A stretch of 64,000 nt of DNA from Candidatus Peregrinibacteria bacterium CG10_big_fil_rev_8_21_14_0_10_55_24 (GTDB taxonomy: Bacteria > Patescibacteriota > Gracilibacteria > Peribacterales > Peribacteraceae). Both the position numbers and the translations under genes were made by a program. The notes under the pieces were generated by a model that was not told the origin of the DNA, did not search any database, and saw only the letters and a list, made by a program, of their open reading frames with translations. This document shows positions 50,031 through 58,016 of the stretch, piece by piece (position 1 is the stretch's first letter; every line of letters begins with the position of its first letter). Location of the stretch: the NCBI GenBank assembly GCA_002772745.1, contig PFDV01000001.1, positions 62,001 through 126,000 on the forward strand. Reading direction: 5' to 3'.

Positions 50031-50057
50031 TCGTTCCGTTTTGATTACTCTTCTGCT

Positions 50058-50099
50058 CTACCGAACAATCCCGATCCGATCTTCGATTTCTCGGTCGAC
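50058..50099 (-). repeat. Displaced copy 2 of the TraG-like gene's 3' end
   Basis: Encodes VDREIEDRIGIVR and TAG on the minus strand, the tail of the gene at 50246 (VDQEIEDRIGIVR, TGA) with mostly synonymous changes. The internal edge joins CCTTCGGCGAATC. Confidence 0.85.
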
Positions 50100-50162
50100 C
50101 CTTCGGCGAATCACACCGCTCGCGATCGACGTAACAAACTCAGGGTATCTCTGAGGTAATCT

Positions 50163-50204
50163 CTATCTTACTATGCCGATTCTATCTTCGATTTCTCGGT
50201 CGAC
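50163..50204 (-). repeat. Displaced copy 1 of the TraG-like gene's 3' end
   Basis: Encodes VDREIEDRIGIVR and TAG again. Shares the 21-bp stretch for VDREIED exactly with the other copy but differs from it at later codons. The internal edge joins CCTTCGCCAAGCTCAGAGC. Confidence 0.85.
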
Positions 50205-50245
50205 CCTTCGCCAAGCTCAGAGCAGGCTTCTTCCCTGGTGCACCA

Positions 50246-52855
50246 TCATCGTACAATCCCAATTCTGTCCTCGATCTCCTGGTCGACGAAGACCTTTTTC
50301 CTGCCGTACTTCATGCGGCTGTACTCCTTGATGAGCTGAGCAAGCTTTTCGTTGCGGTTGGTTTCGTCGTAGATCGTGGTTAGGTTGAACGGACGCGAAG
50401 GGACATTGTTGATGTTCAGTTTGCAGTAACAGCTGAAGTTCGGGATGCCGATAACATCCTGTTCGGAGAGCACCGGCGCGTACTCCTTGGCCATGTACTC
50501 AGCATCTTCGGCGCCGACTTTAAAGCTCATGATCGTGCCAACGTTACCGAAGATTGCGTCGCGCATCTGGCTACTGGCTTCGCCGTACGCCTCAGTTTTT
50601 CCCACCAACTGTCCGATGTACTGGTGCGCCATGATGAGTGCGAGCTCATACTTGCGCGCCTCGGAGAGGATGGTGACGAAGGCATCGGTGACGAAGTTTT
50701 GGAATTCGTCTACGTACAAGTAGAAACGGCGACGCTGCTCCTTGGGGACATCGGCACGCGAGAGCGCGGCCATGTTCACCTTGTTCACGAAAATGAGTCC
50801 CAGGAGCTGAGCGTTGATGTCGCCGATCTTTCCTTTGCTCAGGTTGACCAGGAGCACCTTGCCGTTATCCATGACATCACGAATGTGGAATGCGCTTTTG
50901 GGCTGCCCGATGATGTTGCGCATCGTGGTATTCGTTATGAAGGGACCGAACTTGGAACTGAAGTACGGGATCATCTCCTCCTTCTCGCGTGCGCCGGTTT
51001 TGGCCATTTCGTGCTCCCAGAACGTGCGCACAACGGGGTTGCGGCACTTGCTCACCTTATAACGCTGGAACTCGTCGTCCACGAAGAGACGCGGGACGTC
51101 GATGAGCGTCGCCCCTTCCTCCTCATCATCCATGAGTGTTAGGCAACCGTTGCGGAAGTAGTGCTGAATCCTGGGTCCGAAGATCTCATTGCCAAAGAGC
51201 TTGAGGAAAATCTGCATCGCATCCAAGGACGCGCGATCCTTTTCCTCGTCAGTTTTGGCTTCGAGCAAATTGAGCCCCATAGGTCGCTCGAGATCCGCAG
51301 GATCGAAGACGATGATGTCCTTCACACGCTCTTTGGGCGCATGGGCCAATGCATCTTCAATCAGATCTCCGTGCGGATCCACAATGCACACTCCCTGGCC
51401 ATTCGCGATGTCCTGGCGCGACATGTACGAGAGGAGCGTTGATTTACCTGAACCGGATTTTCCGATGATATACTGATGACGTGTACGATCCTTATCGAGG
51501 AAGTGGATCTCCGTTCCCACGCCACGGTGATTGTTGATGCCCAAGAGAATGCCCTCCTGCGGAGCATTGGGCGGCGGCGGAAGCACCTTGTACGTGCTCC
51601 ACTGGATGATGGGAATACGGTTGTAGCGGCTGTCCGGGAAGTGATAAATCCCTGCTAGCTCCCTCTCAACGAGCAAATTTTCCTTGTGCACGTATCCGTT
51701 GAGACGCTTTTTCCACAACTGGTAAATGAGCGGCGCGTTCCATGAAAGTGGCAGGAAGTCGACGAACATCCGCCTGTTGGCGAAGTGGTTGCCGTAGAGA
51801 TCTTTGAATGCATTAAAAGCCACCTGCATGTTGTTGGTGACCTCCATGGAACGCTGGTAGCTCTTGCTCGCTGCAAGGATGCGGATAGACGCATGGTAAA
51901 AACTCATGCCTGCCTTCTCGCCCATGCGTTTGTAAAGTTCTTCTTCCGGCTGAATCATGCGCACGTAGGAGTCTCCGCTCGAAGCCCCCGGGGCAAAGGT
52001 CTTCCCCTCGGTACCGCCCATCACACCACCGAAGATCCTGAAGAGAGTACCCACGATGGGAATACGCGACATCCACCAGTCCTTCTTGCCCTTAAAGCTC
52101 ATTGTCGCTTTGCGCTTCGCAATCACTCCCCACCTTGCGGAAAACGACGGCGTGAGCACGACTTGTACGGCCGCCGTTTCGTCATCCGTCATTTTGGAAA
52201 GCACGTTGGCGATTCCGTTGAGCGGATCATCCTGCATCTGCTCATAGAACCGGATAGGAAACATGAAATCCTTCTTACACACCAGGTTGTACCCCACGAG
52301 CTTTGATCCTTTAGGCCATACATCCGGTGTCGGGCTCGGCGAAACTTCGGCATCCGAATAAAATGCGGTGATCTGTTTTTCGACGATCGAAGCGAGATGC
52401 GGACTTGTAACGACGTAGAACATCAGCTGTCCCCGGTCTACAAAGAGCTCGAAGCTCAAGACGATGTGCCGGAAGAACCAGAAATGGAGCATCTGCCAGA
52501 AGTTGAGGTTTCTGACTTCCCACAGTGCTCGGTAGAGTTGCTCCATCACCGCAACCTTCTCCTTAAAATCTTTCTCCGTACGCTTCTCCTGGTCCATTTT
52601 GCTGTCGTCACGCGGGAGAATAACCTTGAGAGAAACGAGGGTCTTCGACTTCCACAGCGCATACGCGAAACGGCCCCAGTGTCTGAAGAGACGCCAACAG
52701 AGGTAGATCGTGAGGAGGAGGAGAACTCGCTGGAACGGTGCATCGATGAACCACCGCCAGAGTATTCCCCATACACCCGCATGGACTACCGTAGTGACGA
52801 CGGCCACAGTTATCCAGATGATCGGCCAGAGGAAGAAGCGGAGAAACGTGATCAC
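50246..52855 (-). CDS. TraG/VirD4-like membrane ATPase with DUF87-type helicase core
   Basis: 869 residues, GTG start. Two N-terminal membrane helices (about 5-60), a 350-residue central region, then a HerA/TraG-like P-loop ATPase: Walker A IIGKSGSGKSTLLSYM, VDPHGDLIEDALAH, Walker B YLYVDEFQNFVTDAF and a glutamine finger region LIMAHQYIGQL. Such proteins couple substrates to type IV secretion or pilus machines. In this lineage they occur with small VirB2-like pilins, three of which lie at 55.9-58 kb. The C-terminal 13 residues exist in two more displaced copies next door. Confidence 0.88.
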   Translation of the reverse strand: MITFLRFFLWPIIWITVAVVTTVVHAGVWGILWRWFIDAPFQRVLLLLTIYLCWRLFRHWGRFAYALWKSKTLVSLKVILPRDDSKMDQEKRTEKDFKEKVAVMEQLYRALWEVRNLNFWQMLHFWFFRHIVLSFELFVDRGQLMFYVVTSPHLASIVEKQITAFYSDAEVSPSPTPDVWPKGSKLVGYNLVCKKDFMFPIRFYEQMQDDPLNGIANVLSKMTDDETAAVQVVLTPSFSARWGVIAKRKATMSFKGKKDWWMSRIPIVGTLFRIFGGVMGGTEGKTFAPGASSGDSYVRMIQPEEELYKRMGEKAGMSFYHASIRILAASKSYQRSMEVTNNMQVAFNAFKDLYGNHFANRRMFVDFLPLSWNAPLIYQLWKKRLNGYVHKENLLVERELAGIYHFPDSRYNRIPIIQWSTYKVLPPPPNAPQEGILLGINNHRGVGTEIHFLDKDRTRHQYIIGKSGSGKSTLLSYMSRQDIANGQGVCIVDPHGDLIEDALAHAPKERVKDIIVFDPADLERPMGLNLLEAKTDEEKDRASLDAMQIFLKLFGNEIFGPRIQHYFRNGCLTLMDDEEEGATLIDVPRLFVDDEFQRYKVSKCRNPVVRTFWEHEMAKTGAREKEEMIPYFSSKFGPFITNTTMRNIIGQPKSAFHIRDVMDNGKVLLVNLSKGKIGDINAQLLGLIFVNKVNMAALSRADVPKEQRRRFYLYVDEFQNFVTDAFVTILSEARKYELALIMAHQYIGQLVGKTEAYGEASSQMRDAIFGNVGTIMSFKVGAEDAEYMAKEYAPVLSEQDVIGIPNFSCYCKLNINNVPSRPFNLTTIYDETNRNEKLAQLIKEYSRMKYGRKKVFVDQEIEDRIGIVR

Positions 52856-52943
52856 TGTGGAAGTACAGTGTAACGAAATAGACTCGAAATTCGCTTTATT
52901 ATAGCAGAAAACTCATGTTGGTGATAGTTCCAAGCCATGGTGC

Positions 52944-53020
52944 TTGGCAGGTTGGCGAGTGCGAAGAAGTCCGGATAATTGCCAAACTCCCAAATTTCTA
53001 TGGCCTTCCTGACCTGCCAA
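52944..53020. repeat. Inverted word array (TTGGCAGGT type)
   Basis: TTGGCAGGT (52944-52952) / ACCTGCCAA (53012-53020), with intermediate TTGCCAAACTCCC words. Lies between the TraG-like gene and the RlpA-like gene. Confidence 0.65.
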
Positions 53021-53029
53021 ATTCTCCCT

Positions 53030-54073
53030 TTACTGTTGCCCCCCACATTGCTGCACAATCATGCGCATTTCTCTTCTGCGCCCGTCCGCAGTACCAACAA
53101 GGAATATGTAGGTTCCCGCAATGGCAGGTGTGAAATGGAAACGCTCGTCGGTGCCCACCCAATCCTGGGTACGCATGTGTGTCCCATCGGGATACGTGAC
53201 ACCGCGAACGACAAAGAATCTGTTTGCGCCCAGCGAGAGCTTCTTTCCTACTTGCCAGACATGGGGAATGCCCCTGTGGAAACGCACATCCCGAGTGATG
53301 CGCTTCTGAAAGCGCTGCGCTTCTTGCGTGCACATGTCGACGAGTGATTGGTCTCCTAGACGCTGGAATCGCGCGCGAATAACACCGTTCGAACGATCCG
53401 CAACTTCCTCGAACGCCGCAAGCGAGAGATCCATGTCCCTCCCTTCTACGTAGGGACCGCGGTCATTGACGCGCACCGTAACCGTGAGACCGTTGTCCTG
53501 ATTGATCACGCGTACCAACGTGTCGGGCGGGAATGTGCGATGTGCAGCGGTCAGTGCATTCATGTCAAACGTCTCACCAAATGCCGTCCCATTCCCGTGA
53601 AAATCATCGGCGTAGAAGCTGACCTCATGGATTTCCTCTGCGAGCATGGCATCGAGCGAGCGAATCATTTGGAAAAGCATATCGCGCGAGAGGCGGGCGG
53701 AGAGATCGGCATCGGGCTCAACAAGAGGATAGCGTGCAAGGAGCACGGGCAGATCCCCTTCCTCCATGGCATCAAGCTCGTCCACATTGCGTGTTCGGTA
53801 GAGCCACACGAGCGCATCACTGAGGAGAAGCGGATCGTTGGGGCGGAAGTTCTCGGCATCATCGAGGATGTGCCGCTCACAGGCGTAGGAAATCTCGGTA
53901 AAACCCAAATCCCCCAGTTGAACATCGTCAAACTCCGGCGTGATCTGCTCCTCGGCAGGGCGGCGGATGCTCTCCCAAATCAGGAGGAACCCGTCCCTCC
54001 TGGGGACCCACCCCTCTGCCGCGCATGGCATGGCTATGAGGAGCGCAAAGAGAACGGTAAGTGCCCGACGCAT
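53030..54073 (-). CDS. RlpA-like double-psi beta-barrel protein, secreted
   Basis: 347 residues. Signal peptide (1-19). Residues 25-145 resemble weak SLH-like helical repeats. The DPBB/RlpA domain follows at about 150-235: VSFYADDFHGNGTAFGETFD, HRTFPPDTLVRVINQDNG, VRVNDRGPYVEGRDMDLSLA (with the NDRGP motif and catalytic-type Asp). A beta-rich C-terminal domain (VGKKLSLGANRFFVVRG ... TYIFLVGTADG) follows. RlpA enzymes cleave glycan strands lacking stem peptides. It probably acts on the wall at division or near the pilus machinery. Confidence 0.85.
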   Translation of the reverse strand: MRRALTVLFALLIAMPCAAEGWVPRRDGFLLIWESIRRPAEEQITPEFDDVQLGDLGFTEISYACERHILDDAENFRPNDPLLLSDALVWLYRTRNVDELDAMEEGDLPVLLARYPLVEPDADLSARLSRDMLFQMIRSLDAMLAEEIHEVSFYADDFHGNGTAFGETFDMNALTAAHRTFPPDTLVRVINQDNGLTVTVRVNDRGPYVEGRDMDLSLAAFEEVADRSNGVIRARFQRLGDQSLVDMCTQEAQRFQKRITRDVRFHRGIPHVWQVGKKLSLGANRFFVVRGVTYPDGTHMRTQDWVGTDERFHFTPAIAGTYIFLVGTADGRRREMRMIVQQCGGQQ

Positions 54074-54173
54074 CTTCCGTAGCTTGAACGAGGTTCACAC
54101 GACATGCAATGCCGCTCGTCTCTGGAACGTTTGGAAGATCAGGAAGGTACGGCAGGTTTGGCAAGTGCAGAAT

Positions 54174-54226
54174 GTGCGGAAGGTACACGGGAGTTCGACA
54201 ATATTCGCCATTCATACTTTCCGCAC
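54174..54226. repeat. Inverted word array (GTGCGGAAGGT type)
   Basis: GTGCGGAAGGTA (54174-54185) pairs with TACTTTCCGCAC (54215-54226, one G-U). Flanking AGGAAGGTAC, GGCAGGTTTGG and CACCTTCC words extend from about 54120 to 54260. Intergenic between the two wall-enzyme genes. Confidence 0.65.
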
Positions 54227-54261
54227 CTTCCACGCTTCCAGCACCTTCCCCACTTCCCCAC

Positions 54262-55641
54262 TCACACCGCCCCCCAACCGAATGCCCGCACTCTACGATA
54301 GGCTGCAGCGATACGCTCCTCACGCAGGCGCTCGAGCGTCGAAGGTCCTACGCGTCCCGCACCGGGGTCGTCGGCATTCTTGATGATCCCCTTTGCCAGT
54401 TGGTACTGGAGCACCGCCTGTGTTGTCACCGGACCGTAGTACCCGGAGATCCGATCCTCCGGGAAAAAACTCTCCTGCGCCAGGAGTCGCTGAATCGTGC
54501 GTACGTGCTCGTGCGCGTATCCTTCTTCAAAGAAGCGGTCAGGAACTTCTCCCCTTTCGCTCAGGAGTTCCCCCACCTTCTTGCGATCGAGAAGACGCGC
54601 AGCCCGCACAGCCACGAGAGCGCGGTTCCACGCGTGCGTAAGCTTCTGGTTTGTGAGGGGGCCCACGCGCCCCGCACCGGGATCCTGCGCCGTTCCCACC
54701 AGACCGTGATCCTGCTGGAACCGTAGGATGGCCTGCTTGAGCTCATCGGAATACGTCCCATCGGTACGTCCGGCGTAATAGCCAAGGAATCGCAGCGTTC
54801 TCTGCGCTTCCATAATCACCGTCGGCGCCGCACCCTGTTCAATGAACGCACTCACCGGATTTGCCGCTTCCTCACGATCGCGCGCGGCCTGGAGGTACGC
54901 GGCAAGTTCCTCACCAAGTTGATCCGTGGGAGCAGTAAGACCGTAATCTTGTGCAAAGATCCTCAGGCTTTGCTGCGTCTCAGGTCCGAAGAAGCCCGTG
55001 GGTTTGCGATCAAAATATCCCGTACGCTGCAGGTACTCCTGGAGCAGGGTCACGGAAGGACCGCGGTCATTGAGCTGCGGTTGCACTGCGAGGAGATCTC
55101 CTGCATGCACTGCAAACGGTTCCAACCGGTCATAAGCCGCCGGGAGCGTATCGAGCGCCAGCGAAACTGCCGGCTGCTCAATCCCCACGGGATACACCGT
55201 CCCCCGCATACGCTGGACACCGAATGCCAGCGCGCGTGCCAGACCTTCTTCACCGTATCCGGCCCAGAGATCCAACCGATACTCACCGGAATTCAAAACG
55301 CGTATTGCCCCGCCACGGTCGTGCACACCCACCGTCCCGATGCCGGGCAGCAGGATACGCGTCCCGAATGGGATGTCCGCGGGCGCAGCCGCCATGCCGG
55401 GGAACACCGAGGTGCCATCGGCGCCTCTCGCCCCCTCACCATTGAGCACTTTATCCGCCTCGTATCCACCACGGACGTAGCAACATTGTCCCGGTTCGGG
55501 GGAGTAGTACGCCGTGAGTACGAAGTCCACTTCCACCGGCTCTGCCCCTGCGAAGAGATCTGCATTGCCTCGCGACCACGTGGGTACGGTCAGCCCCAGA
55601 ACGCAGAGGAGAACCATGATGTGGCGTGGCATGCGCTTCAT
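54262..55641 (-). CDS. Secreted 3D-domain protein with three peptidoglycan-binding domains
   Basis: 459 residues from ATG 55641. Signal peptide (about 5-27). A 3D (MltA/RlpA-like barrel) domain at about 40-150: VLTAYYSPEPGQCC, GTSVFPGMAAAPADIPFGTR, GVHDRGGAIR, RLDLWAGYGEEG. Then three PG_binding_1 repeats (around PSVTLLQEYLQRTGYFDR, IMEAQRTLRFLGYYAGRTDG and VRTIQRLLAQESFFPEDRIS). A wall-associated lytic or structural protein. An extended -10 (TGCTACAAT, minus strand near 55654-55662) lies 12 nt before the ATG. The open frame further upstream is AT-rich and rejected. Confidence 0.9.
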   Translation of the reverse strand: MKRMPRHIMVLLCVLGLTVPTWSRGNADLFAGAEPVEVDFVLTAYYSPEPGQCCYVRGGYEADKVLNGEGARGADGTSVFPGMAAAPADIPFGTRILLPGIGTVGVHDRGGAIRVLNSGEYRLDLWAGYGEEGLARALAFGVQRMRGTVYPVGIEQPAVSLALDTLPAAYDRLEPFAVHAGDLLAVQPQLNDRGPSVTLLQEYLQRTGYFDRKPTGFFGPETQQSLRIFAQDYGLTAPTDQLGEELAAYLQAARDREEAANPVSAFIEQGAAPTVIMEAQRTLRFLGYYAGRTDGTYSDELKQAILRFQQDHGLVGTAQDPGAGRVGPLTNQKLTHAWNRALVAVRAARLLDRKKVGELLSERGEVPDRFFEEGYAHEHVRTIQRLLAQESFFPEDRISGYYGPVTTQAVLQYQLAKGIIKNADDPGAGRVGPSTLERLREERIAAAYRRVRAFGWGAV

Positions 55642-55866
55642 AGAAATCCTATTATTGTAGCATTCCTCTGTGTTTTCTGCGCCCTTGCGAGTAATGACAT
55701 CGCATTGAAATATCGCGCAATACACGCTTTTGTCGTGTTTCCTTTTCCTATATGGGAATATTTCTGAGCAATCAGTCAAGTGTTCTTCAAACACAGACCT
55801 GATGGAGTACTTGTCAATTTGCTCGCAACTGAGTATGAATAGAGGAAATTTCCTCCTCCCTGCACC

Positions 55867-56211
55867 ATGTTGCACCATGCACGAACCTTCCGTGTTGCCG
55901 TTGGATCACTCTTCCTTTGGATAAGTGCCATCCCTGCGGCCTACGGCATTGATATCGGTGAAGTCCCTCCGGGACTGGGAGGGAGCTCGGACGTCGCGGG
56001 CTCTGTCGTGGACATCGTTATAAAAATCCTGAGCTACATGGCCCTTATCGCGACGATTGTCATTATCATTGCGGGCGTGCGCATGGTGATTTCGATGGGA
56101 GATGAGGGAGCCGTCAGCGGCGCGAAGAAAACTCTACTCTGGGCTCTGATTGGCTTGATCCTGATTCTGCTTGCAGGAGCAATTGTTTCGGTAATCGCCA
56201 ATATCTTCTAA
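55867..56211 (+). CDS. VirB2/TrbC-like pilin 1
   Basis: 114 residues. Signal peptide (about 8-27), a short Gly-rich segment (IGEVPPGLGGSS), then two hydrophobic helices separated by a small loop (VIKILSYMALIATIVIIIAG; ISMGDEGAVSGAKKTLLWAL; IGLILILLAGAIVSVIANIF). This is the fold of VirB2/TrbC pilins of type IV secretion systems. Two close paralogues follow at 57.2 and 57.6 kb. Stop overlaps that of the convergent peptidase gene by 4 nt. Confidence 0.85.
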   Translation: MLHHARTFRVAVGSLFLWISAIPAAYGIDIGEVPPGLGGSSDVAGSVVDIVIKILSYMALIATIVIIIAGVRMVISMGDEGAVSGAKKTLLWALIGLILILLAGAIVSVIANIF

Positions 56212-57206
56212 TCACGTACGATAATTTCCTGCTCTAAGCGCATCCCACACTTGCCAGGGATGTAAATGCCGGGCTCTATCGTCACAATTTCATTCGTGAG
56301 TACGCTGCGCTTTGGGGCGACGCTGCTGAGTGTTATTCCCTCGTGCACCTCCAAGCCTACACCATGCCCCAGCGCATGGGGGAAGTACTCTTCAAGCCCG
56401 TGGCGCTTCAGCACGCGGCGCGCAACGCGATCGAGCTCCCAATTGGTCACTCCTGCACGCACCGCTTGCAACGCCGTACGCTTCGCCTCGTCCACGGCAG
56501 CGTAGATCTTGCATTCGAGCACCGTGGGATTCTTGGGGAGAATGACCATACTCTGGTCACTGCAGTACCCGCCGTAGCGCACGCCGACATCCACCTGCAC
56601 GACATGCCTCCGCTTGAAGCGCCGATCGGTGGGTTGGTGGTGCGGTCGGCTCGTGTGCGTCCCAAAGGCGACAATAGGATCGAACGCGAGATCCTCCGCT
56701 CCAAGTTCATGCGCCCAGGTACGCAACTTCCACGCGAGTTCCCGCTCGGTGGGAATGCCGTTCAGTGCCGATGGAACCCTGCGCAGGAGCTCCTGCGTGA
56801 TGCGCTGAGACCGGCGGAACGCGCTCAGTTCCTGCGCATCTTTCTGGCGGCGGAATTCTTCGATAATCCCCACTGTGCGAACAAATTTTGTATTCTTATA
56901 TTTCCTCTTCCACATACGGAAGCGTTCGATAGTGATACTACGCGACTCCACGCCGCACTGCTCCGTGCGGTCGAGTGCCTTACCGATCATATCCACATCA
57001 TGGACACGCACATGCGCGAATGCCGCCTTCTCAGCAAGTTCCCCGTAGCGGCCGTCTACGAAGAGGTGGAATCCGCTGCGGCGTACTAGGAGTACCCCTG
57101 CCGAGAGACGCACCCCCGAGAGATAGTGAATATTGACAAGATTCGTCACGAGCAAAGCAGAGAGATCACACCGCCTGAGGATTGGAGAAGGAGATTGTGG
57201 ACGCAT
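56208..57206 (-). CDS. pepP: M24 Xaa-Pro aminopeptidase
   Basis: 332 residues from ATG 57206. N-terminal creatinase-like domain (LLVTNLVNIHYLSGVRLSAG) and a pita-bread metallopeptidase domain. Metal ligands: Asp in VQVDVGVRYGGYCSDQSMV (two Asp), His in HALGHGVGLEVHEG, Glu in IVTIEPGIYIPG and the final RLEQEIIV. It removes N-terminal residues preceding proline. It could equally be named pepQ-like. Inserted between pilin 1 and pilin 2 in the opposite direction; its start region faces the pilin 2 promoter. Confidence 0.92.
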   Translation of the reverse strand: MRPQSPSPILRRCDLSALLVTNLVNIHYLSGVRLSAGVLLVRRSGFHLFVDGRYGELAEKAAFAHVRVHDVDMIGKALDRTEQCGVESRSITIERFRMWKRKYKNTKFVRTVGIIEEFRRQKDAQELSAFRRSQRITQELLRRVPSALNGIPTERELAWKLRTWAHELGAEDLAFDPIVAFGTHTSRPHHQPTDRRFKRRHVVQVDVGVRYGGYCSDQSMVILPKNPTVLECKIYAAVDEAKRTALQAVRAGVTNWELDRVARRVLKRHGLEEYFPHALGHGVGLEVHEGITLSSVAPKRSVLTNEIVTIEPGIYIPGKCGMRLEQEIIVRD

Positions 57207-57251
57207 AAGCTCAGGGTAGCGCAAGAAGGCATTTTCTGCTATCATAGAGCC

Positions 57252-57647
57252 ATGAACACACACTTCAATTGGAGAGGTCTCCTGTGCTCCTTTGGGCTCA
57301 CCTTTACAGGGTTGAGCGCACTATTCTTGAGTCTGCCCCAGAGCATTCTTGCTGCTGTCTACGATGGTGGAGGGTTGCAAGAGGGCGTCAACGAGGCGGG
57401 GAACACCGGCATAGGCAGTGCAGATATTCGTACAACAATTATTAAAATCATGTTGGAGATCGTCTCCTACACGGCACTCCTTGCCGTGAGCGTCATCATT
57501 CTTGCCGGACTCTACCTGATCCTCGGTTTCGGGGATGAGGGAGCAAAGGATAAAGCGAAGAAGATCATCCTTTACGTTGGGGTAGGCGTTCTCTTGATCC
57601 TCCTGGCAGGAGCAATCGTGCAATTCATTAAAGGACTTGTCCTATGA
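57252..57647 (+). CDS. VirB2/TrbC-like pilin 2
   Basis: 131 residues. Signal peptide ending near ILAA (about 35), GGGLQEGVNEAGNTGIGSAD, then two hydrophobic helices (IIKIMLEIVSYTALLAVSVI; GDEGAKDKAKKIILYVGVGV, LLILLAGAIVQFIKGLVL). Extended -10 TGCTATCAT (57237-57245) ends 6 nt before the ATG, fixing the start. Its stop overlaps the ATG of pilin 3 by 4 nt, so these two are coupled. Confidence 0.85.
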   Translation: MNTHFNWRGLLCSFGLTFTGLSALFLSLPQSILAAVYDGGGLQEGVNEAGNTGIGSADIRTTIIKIMLEIVSYTALLAVSVIILAGLYLILGFGDEGAKDKAKKIILYVGVGVLLILLAGAIVQFIKGLVL

Positions 57648-58012
57648 CTACGCCTGCACAATCCACAGCACTTTTTCAGCGCTTGCATCGGCTGCTTTCC
57701 TCGTCCGCCATCGCATGTGTGCTCATTCCCACTACCCTTGCTGCCGAAGGAGATCCTCTTGGTGACGCAGGTGAGTTGAGCGGAACCGGAGCAATGGATC
57801 CGCGAGAAGTCATTACCGACGTCATGATCGCGATCGTAAAATTCACGGCGCTCCTGGCCGTGATCGCCATTATTATTGGCGGCGTCTACATGATCGTAGG
57901 GGGAGAATCGGGCGTGGAACGCGGAAAGAGAATCCTCCTCTATACCATCGTCGGCGTGTTGATCATCCTCATCGCAGGAGCCGTTGTCAGTGTCTTTGTC
58001 TCCCTCGCATAA
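57644..58012 (+). CDS. VirB2/TrbC-like pilin 3
   Basis: 122 residues. Signal peptide ending near TLAA (about 34), then VITDVMIAIVKFTALLAVIA, IIIGGVYMIVGGESGVERGK and RILLYTIVGVLIILIAGAVV. Same two-helix plan as pilins 1 and 2, but the loop reads GGESGVERGK instead of GDEGAxxxAKK. Coupled to pilin 2 by a 4-nt overlap and followed after 4 nt by the PKD protein, so the three form one operon. Confidence 0.85.
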   Translation: MTTPAQSTALFQRLHRLLSSSAIACVLIPTTLAAEGDPLGDAGELSGTGAMDPREVITDVMIAIVKFTALLAVIAIIIGGVYMIVGGESGVERGKRILLYTIVGVLIILIAGAVVSVFVSLA

Positions 58013-58016
58013 ATTC

